Assembly: GCF_027409185.1 (NCBI RefSeq)
Contig: NC_084471.1
Coordinates: 10,210,035-10,274,034, forward strand
Direction of reading: 5' to 3'
Length of the DNA stretch: 64,000 bases
Origin: Cynocephalus volans
Taxonomy: Eukaryota > Chordata > Mammalia > Dermoptera > Cynocephalidae
Shown: positions 40,401 to 54,400 of the stretch, in pieces
Numbering within the stretch: the stretch's first letter is position 1
How the letters are laid out: each line of letters begins with the position of its first letter
Notes under the pieces: model-generated
What the model was told of the DNA's origin: nothing
Databases searched by the model: none
The model's input: the letters and a program-made list of their open reading frames with translations, nothing else
Made by a program: the position numbers and the translations under genes

Positions 40401-42059
40401 CAGAGTACTACTACATTGATGCTTTAAAAAAAAAGTCTTTAAATATCAAAATAAAAAAGCAACATTACAAGGAAAAAATAAAAGAGGTCAATACCAACAG
40501 AAGGTGCAATACTTAAAAGTCTTTGCTAAGTTATACCTGCCTAAGCAAAACCACATACACAGGAAATACACAACACAGAGAGACAAAAGGAAACACTTGA
40601 AGTACACACTGGTTTAAGAACATTCGTTAAGTAAACGTTTCTGTCAGTGATGGCCTGGTGCTGTAACACGCCATGGCCTGGCACAGGTAACGCTCAGCAA
40701 GAGAGGAGCAGAGGGAAGAGCTGTGGATGCTTTCAGGAGGCTGCTCGCAACTTACTTTTTTCTGTTTTCATAAAATGAAAAAGAGAACCAACAGAAATAT
40801 TTCATTCGGCATTACCTGATTTTTTGATGAATTTCTCATACCTGATCATACAGGAGAGAGGGAACACAGACTTTTTCTGCTTCTGAGCCATCACACAATT
40901 AAAAACTATCTTAACTTCTGTTCCCATTCAAACTAACAAAAAGGCCTGCATGAAACTTAATAGATATTCAGATGTGCCTAGAGGCCATTCACCTTAAAAA
41001 ACAGAAATAAACACACAGTTACTCTAAGAGGGACCTCCTGCTCTCCTATTTTGGACTTGGCAGTGTTCCACTCTACTGCTAAGTCAAAATAAAAGCTAGA
41101 GAAACCTCACGCTAATTTGCAGCGGAAAGGAGCTCCCTGCTTTAGTCTTTAAAAGCACTCTGTTCATCTTAATGCAGCCCAATGGAGTTGCTTTAGTAGC
41201 AGTGGCTCCCTGTGGTTGTGTGTTCTCATAGTTTAAAAATAAAATAAAATAAAATAAAAAGCAGATGGCTGGCCAGCCAGCCTGTGGACTGTCAGCAATG
41301 CAGCGTTCTGAGAAATCGGGGTGGGGCAGGAAGAGGAGGGCAGGACACAGGCACACACACAGAGACAGAGAGAAGATGCACGCGAATGCACATGAACACA
41401 CGTGCACACACATACCAGAACAAGCATGCCTGGGCAGTTACATGTGCCAGAACACACTGGTATTTATCAACCAGCCAATCACAAATTTTTTCCTTTGTTT
41501 TTTTTTTTTGTAGGTTTTTTGTGTTTTTGTTTTTAAAGTGAGGCTCCGTCAAGTCTTCCCTCCCCCCTCCCCCAACAATTCTTTTGAATCTCCCTCCCTC
41601 CCAAACATGGTAGACCTAAGGACGGAAACACACCCAGTGCAAACAAAGTTAAAAAGCTATTTTTTTTTCAGTATATATGTTTCTTAGCAACAACTTCCAT
41701 ATAACATGAAAAAAGTGAAAAACTAGAAACTAATTTTTTTAATTTTTTTGTGTTTAAATTTAAATGGTATGTGTACTTGCTTCACATTGTCTTTCTAGGT
41801 TGGCGTTCATGATTCAAGTATTTCAAGAGTGATATGTTCTCTTTTTGGATTCATATTCCAAACGAAAAAACTGAAGTTATAAGGGAGGCAACTATGTGCT
41901 CAGACAGTCTGTCAATGACCCACCTTTTTTTCTCTCTCCGTTTTCTTTTTTCCTTTTAAAAATGTATTTATTGCAAGTTGAAAAAAAAAACGAAAAGGTC
42001 AAGTTAGTGCTGCTGCTGTTCCAAAAAAGGTCACGAGGTCAGAGTTGAAAGTTCTAAGT

Positions 42060-42447
42060 TCAGATTGAATCCGACCCTCCTCCCAGAAGGTCACCAGGTA
42101 GTAAAGGAGCAGGGCTGCCCATCCTATGGGGGTCTTCCACAGCTGGGACTCCCCACAAGCTAGAAGAATAGTTTGGGGGCCCCCACAACGAAGCGCCAGC
42201 AAGATCGGCCCCGCTGCTGCCACCAGCACTGCTGCTCCACTGCCCGAGCCCAGTGGACCCACCAAAAAGATTCAGAGCAGGTCCCACGGGATCTGACTGG
42301 TTCTGGCCAGTCTCCAGCGACTGCCACCCCGCGGCTGGTGCACTTGGGGTTGCTGCAGGTGTAGGGGGCTGAGCTTGTGCCAGAAAGCGGCTAACTTCAT
42401 CATCGGTGGCAAACTCAGCCAGGATGGTAGTGTTTCCCAACACACAC
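42060..42447 (-). CDS. TNRC6B: TNRC6B last coding exon and stop
   Basis: There are 388 coding nt from [12 protein letters not shown] to [12 protein letters not shown] and TGA. It ends the RRM and encodes the C-terminal CCR4-NOT-binding tail with tryptophans in GWQS, GQWS, SLWG and SLWG. The exon continues into the long 3' UTR. Confidence 0.96.
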
Positions 42448-45400
42448 CTGGAGACGGAGGGAAAGAGAGCCATGGATCTGAGGAAAATCCTAAAAGCACA
42501 CATAGGATCAAATACTTTCATCCTTGCTATTCAGTTTCCACATCTGCTGGACGCTTTACGGAATGCAGAATCACAGGCCCCACCTCAAACCTACGGGGTC
42601 AGAACCTCCATATCAATCAGATGGCCAGGAGATTGAGAACTGCAGACTTAAAGCAACAAGACATCACTAAAGCTCAAAATATGTGAGACCACTAGAGGAT
42701 ACTATATATCAATATCCCTTGGTGTATGAGATTTACATATTCAAGACAACTTAACTATCAAGAAAAATGCATGTGTGTGTATGTGTATATATGTGCGGAG
42801 GGGGAAGAATGAATATGCGGAGCACGGTGGATTTTTAGGGCAGTGAAAATACTCTGTATGATACATAATGATGGAGATGTCATTATACATTTGTCCAAAC
42901 CTATAGAACGTACAATACCAAGAGTGAATCCTAAAGTAAACTATGTATGGGTTTTGGGTGATTATGATGTATTCATCAATTGTGACAAATGTACCACTCT
43001 GGTGAGGGATACTGGTAATGGGGGAGGCTATGCAAGTGTGGGGTAAGGAGGTTCATCCTCTATGAACATGCATCTATGGGAAATCTCTATACCTTTCCAG
43101 CCTCTCAATTTTGCTGCGAACCTTAAACTGTTATATAAAAAAAAAAAGTTTAAAAAAAAAAAAAGAAAAGAAAAAAAAATGTCATCTCTTTTTACCACCT
43201 GAGGCAAAAGATCACATCCAAAGCATCGAGGTGACCCAGCTTCAGAGATCTTGAAAGTGCTACTCTATCTCAGGGGCTAGAAACACTGCCTGGGCCTCAC
43301 TATCACTCACTTGCTCTGTGTGTAGCTTTCTTTCACGGCATCTGCAGCCAAAGGACATCAGCTCTTCTCTGTCCACCAGTGTGACAATGGCAGGGAAGAG
43401 GATGGTCAAAGTCTGAAGTACGTGTTCAAGCAAAAACCCTGCTACCCACCAAGACCGCAATATTTCATCATCATCTATAGAGACCACAGTAAGCGGCTAG
43501 ATTCTATTATGAAAAATGATAATGCCTACAATGTTTCACACTTTCATAAATATTGGCTTTGTTTTATGGTACAGAAAATTTATTTACTAATTCACAAATT
43601 ATTTACATGTGGAATTCTGATTATTGACCTATGATATAAACAGGACAATGTAAGCTTAGTTAGCTAGAAAAGACCTGCCATCTCAGTACACAAGACTTGC
43701 AAATGCATGCGAGATGGTGTCGTTTTTGTGCATGTTCTTGTGCGTCTTTGTTTAATTAGGCAGATGTCAGAAACTCACATGTGTGCGTCTTCATGCATGT
43801 TTGTCTAGGTTGGTGTAGGATGGAATACTCACATGTGCAGTGCCGTTTGGGCCTTGGCTGCCTCCTGTTTGGTGCTGTATCGAATCAGGGCAGTGCCCTG
43901 GGTTAGATTCAGATGGAATGTCAGCAGTGGGCCATGCTGCATGCAGATCGTTCTCAAGGTTGACCCATCAATCTAAGGAGTAACAACATTTGTGAAAATT
44001 GGAGGTGGGGTGGGAAAGGCAAATTTTAAGATGTTCAATGCACTAGGCTGACACCTACTGTGTCAATTCTACAAATAAAAAGTTGGTTGTTGACAACCAA
44101 CTGCATAAGCATGTCAGTATACGCCACAAGTGACTTTTCAGGAAGGTGATGAAAAATAAACTTATCCAGGTATTAAGATTTGCTCTTATTAATCTCTTAA
44201 ACTATGTTTTACATTAATCAGTTCTTTCTAATACAAACATAGCCACCCCCATATTCATTTATTTATATACATGTACACATATACTTACTATTTTTCACAA
44301 GATAGAACAAGTGAACAGCTGGTTAGCTTGCCCAGGCTCCTTTCAAAACTATATCCCTTATTGCTTTTCGTATCCTAACCATATTAGAACCACCACATTG
44401 TATGATGACTCTCAGAAGAAATGAGGCACATATAGTTTGGAAGATGGCCATTTAAAACTCTTCACACTTCAGTCAACTGGTTGCTAAATAAATAACCAGG
44501 GAGTTTCAGCTGAGTTGATTTGATACGGAGATTAAGAGCTGACCTAGGGCTGGCTGGTTAGCTCAGTTGGTTAGAGCACGGTGTTGTAACATCAAGATCT
44601 AAGGGTTCAAATCCCCATACGAGCCAGCCGCCAAAAAAAGGGAGAGCTGACCCAGACGTTTCCTCATGTTAACTGACTTTCTCAACATCTACCTTGAAAT
44701 ATGAGTCCTGTGATTTACTCCACTCAAATGGGTTCACTGGGCAAATAAATTTAGAAGATGTATTTCCCCACAGAGAATCATAATACATGTTAGCATATTA
44801 AAACGTCCCATAGTGAAGAAACCTGCTTAGTTTTGTTTAATCATGTGTATATTTCAAACATATTAGGCCAGAGACCTAATAATATGAGGGGGTCTTCAAA
44901 AAGTTTATGGAAAGATTTATATTATCTTTTCATTCTATTTTTCTATGAACTTTTTGAAGTACCCTAGTATCTCAAGAGAACACCCTAGAAAATGTTGGCT
45001 TAGTAAAGTGTGCATGGTCCATGTATGAATTAAATGCTAGATAATGCATTCTATGTGTCAAAAAGAGTGAAGTGTAATAGACTCTTTATAACAAGGTATT
45101 GTAAAGGTTGTGCTTTCAAGTCCAGATGAAGGTCATGGGCTCAGTTTTGATGGGTACAAAAGGGTAATCACTTTTGAGTGCTCAACATAATGTTGTAAAT
45201 ACGTCAGTTACTGAGCAACTGAGGTGCAAGGGAGGGTGGCGTGATGCAAATGAAACCCCACCACCGGGAAAACCACCCAGAGGGCATATTCTGATGACAG
45301 CAAATTAGAAATGCCATCTACATTTGAAGAGGATAACAGATGGAAAATTAAAAGCAGTCATGTGGCATTTATAAGCTATGAAATTGACAGATTCTACTGC

Positions 45401-48400
45401 AGAGACAGATGGTTAATTAGTTATGAAGCACAAAAATGGCCAATACTAAATCATAGGTCTTGTTGGACAACTAACACAAAAACAGGTAACGTGTGTGTGT
45501 GTTTGGGTGTGTAAACCATCCCTTTCCCACTTGGTTCCAGATTCCAAAAAGTGTATAAGCATCTTTTTTTTGGGTTGCTGGCCACTATGGGGATCCGAAC
45601 CTGTGACCTTAGTGGTACCAGGCTGCACTCAAACCAACTGAGCTAACCGGCTGGCCTCTATACTTTAGTTCTGCTAGGATTCACATTCTAACTATGTCTA
45701 CACATCTGATGTTTATACAGCAAATTATCGAAGCTACTCAGAAATCACCAGATAACGCTGCCCCACTCTCATTGTTTTATAAAGTACATGTGTTACCACC
45801 ACCTTGAAGGCAGGTGTAGAGCCGAGTGGCCAGCAGCGCCCCTTCAGAAGCAGGCTATGAACCTTGGGTGGGGAGGGGAGACCCATCTCCTGCAGGCCGG
45901 ACCTCTTTGCAGTGACCAGTGCCAACCTCCCACATCTGAGTTTCCTTCTCTCTTAATACAATTGAGTCCTATCTGGAAAACCACAAGAAAGCACGATTAC
46001 CTGTGGAGTGAGATTGTGAAGAACCAGCCAGTAACTAGGACGAACTGAGCCACCATCACTCCAGGTAGAGGCTATAAGCAACCAGAAAAAGGATTAGGAA
46101 GAATAATCAAAAAATTCAAGAAAGCCACGAGGCAGAAACATTTTCATGTAGCCCACATTTCTTCTCTCTTTTTATAAACTGTCTCTTACTTCTTTTCTAC
46201 TAGTCCTTGCTTATGCCTTATTTGCAAGATAATATTTTCTTCCCAGTGTTCTCACCCTACTATTCATCACTTTTACTCCATCTTTCCCTTGGGAGTCCTT
46301 GGGTCCCTTTTCCTTATTCTGACTAGAATTTTCCACTCGAGATACTTTTGCTCTACCAGACAACGACGACTTCCTCTCTTGTGAAGACCCCTTCATTTCT
46401 TCACCATCTGTGTTAACATAAGCCCCTACGGACAAGCAATGGTGCTCCTCTAGAAAGACGTTCCTCACCTGAGGCAAGCCGTGAGTCCTGTGTCCCCCAC
46501 CCCCTGACTGATCGGGGTGCTGTGCTGCTCCAGGGAGATGACGGCTTGGGGTTGGTCAGACCAGGAGGTGGGCGGGGCAGCGGTGTAGTGTTCCTGGAGG
46601 AAATATGGTTTTTCCACATCTTGTTGGAGAGATGAGTGGGGTTGTGTCCTATGGGATCTGGGGACCATGTTGATTTGTAATCAGGGAACTTTGCTATAAA
46701 AAGAAAAAATTAAGGAAGGAATAAGGTTAGGTGGGTCATTTTTGTTGGCAAATATACATAAATTCTGTCTACACACACACATTAACAATACACATTTATA
46801 TTCTAAAAATTAATAGTAAACATTTTAAGAGTAGCAATACAAAGTAAAATTGTTCTTTGAGCTTACTGAATATAAAATTTCAGTGACTTTGAATTGACAA
46901 AATTATCATATGAACTAAAGATTTAGTAATGAATTCTCTACTGCTTTCTTAGCTAAAAACAACTTAAAGGGGAAGACAAATTCAAGGAGAAAGTATTCCT
47001 AAAGCCATCAGATATATACACATAGTTAGAATGTGAATCCTAGCAGAACTAAAGTACTCTTTAAGTACTCACTGACTGAATGGAAACTACATTAGAAAAT
47101 TATACTTTTCCTGTGCTTTGATCCAGCATACTAAATATCAACATTCAAACAGATTTTTAATGAACAATCAACAAATACTAAGGGCTTACTATGCTTACAG
47201 CACTAAATTAGTGCTATGGGCAATATAAATAATTATCATCAAGAACCTCAAGTTCAGATGGGAAGACAGAGCAGATGTACAACAGAATTGGTAAGCCCAG
47301 CAACATCATGTATGTCAATACACAGAGGAGAAAGGGAATGCTGGGCTGCTAGCAAAGGGCTTTGCAAAGGCAGGTCTTGAAGGATTTACATAAACAGATG
47401 GGCTGAGAGAAACCGGAAAATGTAAACCAAAGTTCAATATAAACTCTCCCTAGACTGAATTTGCCCTCCTCCAATTTTGGTTGAACAATATTTCACAGAG
47501 GCAGAAAGGTAAAGGAGGCCACAAAGGCAGACTATGGGTTGATTAAGAAAATGCTAACAGGAGGGGCTGGCTGGTTAGCTCAGTAAGCATGGTGCTGATA
47601 ACACCATCATCAAGGGTTCTGATCCCCTTACCGGCCAGCTGCCAAAAAACAAATATAGGTTTGGTTTTAGACAAGTCTGAGGTGATTCTTGGGCTATCTT
47701 TCAGGTGAATGTCCAATTTTAAGAAAAAGATACACAGCTCAACCTGAGATATGGGCACTGACAGGAGTAAGATTTGGGTGAAAGTAAGTTTTCACATGTA
47801 AAGGCAACATGGAATATTGAGGTGCCTCCTTTACACACTGGCTCGGACCTGAGGCAAATTATACCAGCTCTTTGAATTTCAGTTCTTCATCCACAAAATG
47901 GGGATAACAGGACCTACTCTTAGCCTTTGGTGAAGGTAAAATAAGAATTCATACTGCAGTTTAGCATGATGCTTAGCCTGCAGGAGCATTCCATAAGTAG
48001 TAGGTTGTTGCAGTGCTGATATGACACAGAGGTGGAAAGAAAAAGAAGAAAGTCTGTAGCCCATTAACCTACAGTGTCTTAGATGATAGCTAAGGATTTA
48101 CTTTATCTGTTTTTGCCTGGACAAAGCACAGAAGTCCTAATGACCTTAATGGCTTAAGGTTCAACTTTTGCAAAACCAAGGTGCCGATTACTACCAATCT
48201 GTAAGGCACAGTGCTGAGTGACTGACTTCAAAGTCTTTATTATATCCATTAACTTTTCCATTCCCTAATGTCTTTCAAAAACACAACGAACTCAACAAAC
48301 GTTCTTGGTAAAATTAAAGTCCTCTTAATTGAGTCCTCTTTTTAACTTTGGCCATGTGCCCTTAGCCTTTGTCTATAAGTGGAAGGATTTTTGGAGAAAA

Positions 48401-51400
48401 GCAAGCTATAAATGGCTGCCTTAGGAAAAACCAGGACTTAGGTTCTTCCTATGACTCTTGATTTATTGGCAAGCTGGTTAAAAGAGAAGTGTTTTTGTTA
48501 TCAGGACATGACCTGCCCTCCGAACGCCCCCAGCTCCCTGTAATTCTGTCACCATCGGCCTTGTCCCAAAGCTCTGTCTCATCTCCCTGTGTGAGACTAG
48601 AAGCTCCTCAAGGACATGGCAAATATAAAAGGTGTGCTTCCATCTATGCTGACCTGTGCTATCCAACTTCTGTTAAAGCAGTCCTTAACAAATAAATTCC
48701 CTTTATGTAAGAAAAATGTGGTATATATTCACAATGGAATACTACTCAGCCATAAAAAAGAATGAAATTTTGCCATGTGCAGCAACATGGATGGATGAGT
48801 CTAGTGAAAATTGTTAAGCCAGACAAGGAAAGAGAAATACCACATGTTCTCAGTTATAACTGGGTGTGTGGGTAGGTGGAAGGAAGGAAGGGAAGAAAAG
48901 GGAGGGAAAGGAATAGAGACAGGAAGAAACGGACCTAAACAATTCCTTGAACTTTCAGATTATTAGAGACGAGGGTGAGGTGGGTGGGTGCTGGAGGGGA
49001 TAGGTTGGGTAAAGGGCATAAAGAAAAATCATGATTTGTAATAATAATATGCTTATAATAAATAACATTAAAAAAAATTCCCTTTATAAAAGGGAACCTG
49101 ATGGAAAAGTGCTAATCTAAGGGAAACAAACAGGTTACAGTTGTACCTGAAGTGCTATGAACGTTGGTAAAGGAGTTGTCAGAGGCACTGTAGGGCCAGG
49201 CACCAGGTGAAGGCAGCGAGGTGTTGAGGGAAGAATTAGACCCTTGGGTGACAAAAATAGAACAAGAAAAAAATATTGAAGATAAATGTCAGGATAACTA
49301 GTGAAACCTTGAGAATATTTTATTTATACCTCAATAGAAGGGAGAACAAAAAATAAATGTGAGAAGCAATATTCTTATATTTTCTGATTAAATTATTAGG
49401 TACCAGCAAGTACAAATGAAGCCACACAGACTGACAGCTATGAAAATATTGGGTATTAAAGACACACAAGCGATACTTCACTCATTTACCTGTGGTGTTA
49501 TCCCGCAGCAGTTGGTGGTCAGTATCTACAATGGGAGATGTGGCTGTACCCCCCAGCACACTTCCTGGGGTGACATAGGGGTCAGATTCAGGGTCAATGT
49601 TTTGGATACCTTTCCATGGCACTCCTGGTTGGAATTCTAAGACAGGAGAACAAACATTAGAGGTAGGAGGTTGTTCAAGAAATGGGTCTGTGAAAAATCT
49701 AAATACTCAATCTCCTGTCTCAGATTTTCATCATGACAGTAAAAAAGAAAAAAAAAAAAAAAAAATCAGTCTGAACATGTACTCTTGCCAATAGCAGCTT
49801 TGTGTTATCACATATTGTCTGTCTGTGGTAGTGAACTTGATGCTATAGTTAATTCATCAAGGTCTGGCTTTGGTTCCTGATCTGCCTGTTCTCAGGGGAA
49901 TTCAGGCCTGAAGGCAGGGAAAACAGGAGTAAGGTGAACTGTTCAGCCATCTAGGCCAAGAACGGGGAGAAAATCTGGGCTGGAGATCAGTGACCTTTTC
50001 CATTTTCTTCACTGGATACTGGCCAAGACCCATAAAAGAAAACACGGCACAATATACATGTACAGAAAGAGGTCTAGAAGGACATATACTGTACCATATT
50101 TATGGAATTACTGATTTTTATTTTTGCTTTACTAAATTTTCTAACTTTTCTACAATAAAAATAGATTACTATGTCCAAACAATGAGAGACAGAGAAAAAA
50201 TGAACAGTCTCATTGCACTCACTACTGCATACCTGGAACCTAAATGATAATAAATATTTACCTAATGAATAAATGAATCAATTCAACACACTTCTAAAGA
50301 ACCCATGTTCCAAGATATCCTATGCACAGATGAATGCCAAGTCCCAGCTATAACATCGCCTTCCTTTATCCCCAGATTCCCCATTAATGACAATTTTCTG
50401 TCTTCCCATAGCACATACTTGGCTTTCATCAGACAATAATTAGTGAATGAAAAAATGAAAGCAAGTGCTTTAGTAAAGAGGGTCACAAAAGCGATGTGTT
50501 CAGAACCTGGAATTAACAATTAAAAAAAACAAATGCTATCCCAGAAAAAGCATTTCCTGGACAATACCTGGAGGCCAACTGGCATTGCTGGATTTACTTC
50601 CAATTTTATTTGTTGGTGGAGATTTGGCAGGTAACCAGCTATCACCAGCAGGACCCGTATGGCTACCCAGTGTGTCACCCGGAATGATATCAAACTGGTT
50701 GTATGGTGACCCTCCTCGGGTCTTACCAGGGGCCACTATAGCGCCTGAGAAAAGAGAGAGGAAATTAATTTATCCAGAAATAACTTCTATGAACAGAACT
50801 TGTCTTTTATCAGAGGAACTCAAACAAATACAATATTCTCAAGCTTATGGAGTAAAAAAAATCACTGGAATAAGTGGGTGATTTTGAGACTCAGCATATA
50901 ATTAATAAATAAGCAGTATGACCGTGAACAATTCATTTCATTTCTCTGAGCCTCTCTGTTTCTTACTTAGGCACACAGGACTGTTCTCAGTCTTGGATGT
51001 TCCTTTCAGATTTAAAATTCCATGGTCTTATGAAATTAACAAAATGTTCACAAACTGCAAATCATAACATTAACCCCACAGTTTCTATGCTAATGACTCA
51101 AGAGTGAGAAATGGGAAAAATACTAAACAGTCTGCAGCACATGAGATGGTTTTTAAACTACATTTTTATAGCTGCTACCCAGCCAAGTTCTTAAGTGCTG
51201 ATTAGCCCTAGATTAGCTGGAAGCAGCAGTGTAAAAAGAGAGTCCACTAGAAAGAAAAGCATGTGCAATTGCTTTAAATTCCAAGGCAGTGAGATGGAAT
51301 TCTTGCCTAGTCTTTGCCAGCACAAGACCAGCAACAACTCTGCAGCTCTGAGATCCATGGCCTCACACACAAGAAACAGCAAATCCTTTGTAACTGCTTT

Positions 51401-54400
51401 CCTGGGAGTGTTTCAGTGGTTTTTTTGGTGCCCCCTTCATGCATTTTATATGCTACAGGGCAGGAAAAAAATTAGAAACTTAAAATTCCCTTAAACTAGC
51501 AAAAAACGCACTTAAAGTAAAATTTTAGGCATCTGTGAGATACCATACTACTTATTTCTCTTACATACTGTATTGTGTCACTTGATCCGTTCTTGGGATG
51601 CTACTTATGAGGAGATAAAATTATTTCCAAGGTAATGTAATAAAATATTTGTGTAAATATTGATGAAAATATTCTGTTTGGTTTGGCCTAACAGGAGTAT
51701 TACCCAAACTGTCTCCAAGCTTGGCTATGAGGACATTTGCTTTTCTTGAGCCACTGACAGAAATTTGGCTTAGGAGCACATTACAGTGAAGCAGTGAAAA
51801 ATGAAAAGCTCAATTACGTTGGAGATTGCTAAGAAAATGGGGAAAACATTATCTATAAGCTCTAAAAAGGGAAGTAGATATTTTACCTTTGAAATATCCT
51901 CTCACATACCATTTCATATTTACTATGAGGCACTTATCTCTTTGGGGACAAGGGGATCCAGTGAGTCATCAGCTTAAGGAAGCAATGAGAGTACCTAAAG
52001 CTACAGATGACCCTGGGCTTGGATAATTCAGTCCATATACAGATTTTATAATTTCAATAAATCATTCTTGATTTCATGTCACAAAATCAAATGATAATGC
52101 TTAGGGTTAGCAGGCAGAGAGCTCCATATGGCTACTTCACAAGCTTCCCCGATGGGCTTATTAAAGAGTGGTTCATAAAGGAAACCTGAAAGGCTTCAGA
52201 CTGAATGACTTGACTGGAGCTGAGGCCTGACAGAGTTACAGCAGGAACAGCCAGACACCTATTTATACTTGGTTCTTAGGGATACAGTGGAGTCCAAGTG
52301 AATTATTGTCAAACGAAACAAACATTGAAACAAAGGCTAAAGAACGGTTGTTCTGAGAGACCTTTTATCTGTTTTACACGGAAACAGAGAAGCCCTTACA
52401 GAGAATTACGGAGAGGAAGGGCTGGCTCACATTCTTAACCAAAGCTTACAAGGACTTCAAATGCTATCTTACATACACAATAATGCACAAAGAACAAGAA
52501 AGCTTTGTGAAAAGTTCAAATCTCATGTATTTTGATCTATTAAGTCATCTTTTGGAGATTAAAGAATTTTTTTTAAAGCTGATGAACTTAATATGGTTCA
52601 AATAATCAACAAGACATACATTTGTTGTGACCTCCCACCCCATAAAAAAACAAACCTTAATAACCTGGTTCTGTTCTCTCAGTCAGTTTACTAGGGTTTT
52701 ACCCTAATAGATGCCCAAGTTCACTGCTACTACCTCAATCCCATGGCAGGTGGGAAATTTTGCTCTCCTTAATTAGAACTAGCACTTTAAATTCCTTATA
52801 ATTTGAAATACACACAACCTCAAACTTCCTGTCAAAGGTGATCACAAAATTTGGGGGAAAAAATAGACTCATTAAGAAAAAACTAAAGATCTGTGCTTCA
52901 AAATAATCTTACAGGATGTTTCATCACAGCCTGAGGGTCAGAATGGCTCCAACTCATAATGCTTTGCTTGCTCTTACCATTTTTGTGCATATTGGCTTCC
53001 TGTGTGGCCACAGAGGGCAGTCCCTCCATCATGGAGGTCCATTGTTTAAAGCGAGACTCAGTTCCAGCCTCTTTCCCACCAACCATGCCATAGTCCATGC
53101 CACCAGAGCTGAAACCTGAAATGGAGAACCACATTTTATGTCTTTCTACAAATTTCTAGTATCAGTAACCAAGAGTTCCAAGGCAGAACCCATGAATGCT
53201 TTCATTTGTTACTCAAAGACTAATTCAGAAAGTCTCTCCACTGAGGAACAGATATTTCAATTCAAATCTCTGATCTTGGCTCTTGCTTGCTATAAAAAGA
53301 GACAATTCTTTGTTAAGGTATAAAAATATGTACAACTGCCATCTGATTAGGTCCATCTCAGTGCACTCATGCGCTCACTTTTTCATGTAACAGACATTTA
53401 TTTCAGACAGCATGCTGAGGCCAGCCATTCTGCAACTGAAATGGCGAAGACTACACATCCAACCAAAATTGTGCAACAGTAGCGACAGGGTTGATAAGAA
53501 CATCTGGGGGAGAAAAGGCTTTGCGGAAGGAACATGTGATCTGGGGCCTAGAGCATGTATTCGGGTAAGTCAAGGAAATCAAGCACAAAGCTCTGACTCA
53601 TGACAATCAAGTGTGTTTAGGAAATGGTGAGAGGTTCAATGTGACTGCAGTGTCTAGCTACCTATGGAATGAAGTGTGGTAGAGTGGCAGGGGATGGGGG
53701 GAAATGAAGAGTCATGCTGTGCAGGGTCTTTATATATCAGGCCAAAGAGCTGGGACCTTTTTCTCTCCAAGATGGGAGATAAAGAAATTTTTAAGCAAGT
53801 AAGTGAGAGATAACTAGGTTTGTATTTTACAAAGAGAACTGGCAGTGTGAGAATGAGGTCAATGGAGGTCAGAGTAGAATCCAAGAGAGCAATTTGAAAG
53901 TAGTTTTTACACAACGAGGAAGACCCCAACGCTGGAGGAGGCAGTTAGTGAGCGGTTCTGAGTTCATTTGCCATAAACCCCAGGTAAGCCTCAGGTGTCA
54001 GGCTCTTAGCAAGAGTCTTGGTGGGTAATGTTTTGCCATAACACAGAGCTGGAGAGATGAAAGTCACACATGAGAGGCTTGTTGATGGAATCTCACAGGG
54101 TCCACCATCTATTTGGGTCAGAATGTATCTAACACTTCTTCAAACTGACTCTCAAAAAAGTGAAAGACTAAAACAAACAAATAAAAAGAGGGAGGGGAAG
54201 AATAATGAATAACCACAGAAAAATGAGAATGAGCCACAGTAAGTATAAAACAGCACAAGTGCAGGCATCCCAGGGAGGAGAGCAAGGTTCCCATCACATC
54301 AAAGCTAAGATGGCCTGCAGGATCTGAAAGCCAATCTACTCATACCCAAGATGTGTAACCTTGACAAGGACAGACTCCACACTGCTCCCATTTTGCCTTC

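Noticed and set aside
41967-41972. AATAAA on the minus strand 88 nt after the TNRC6B stop codon
   Set aside because: It is followed by A-rich rather than GU/U-rich sequence, so weak as a proximal poly(A) site. Not listed as a terminator.
44548-44640. Possible functional tRNA-Ile gene
   Set aside because: It is tRNA-like, but with mismatched stems, an A tail and target duplications. It is a SINE, as are the other tRNA-like hits.
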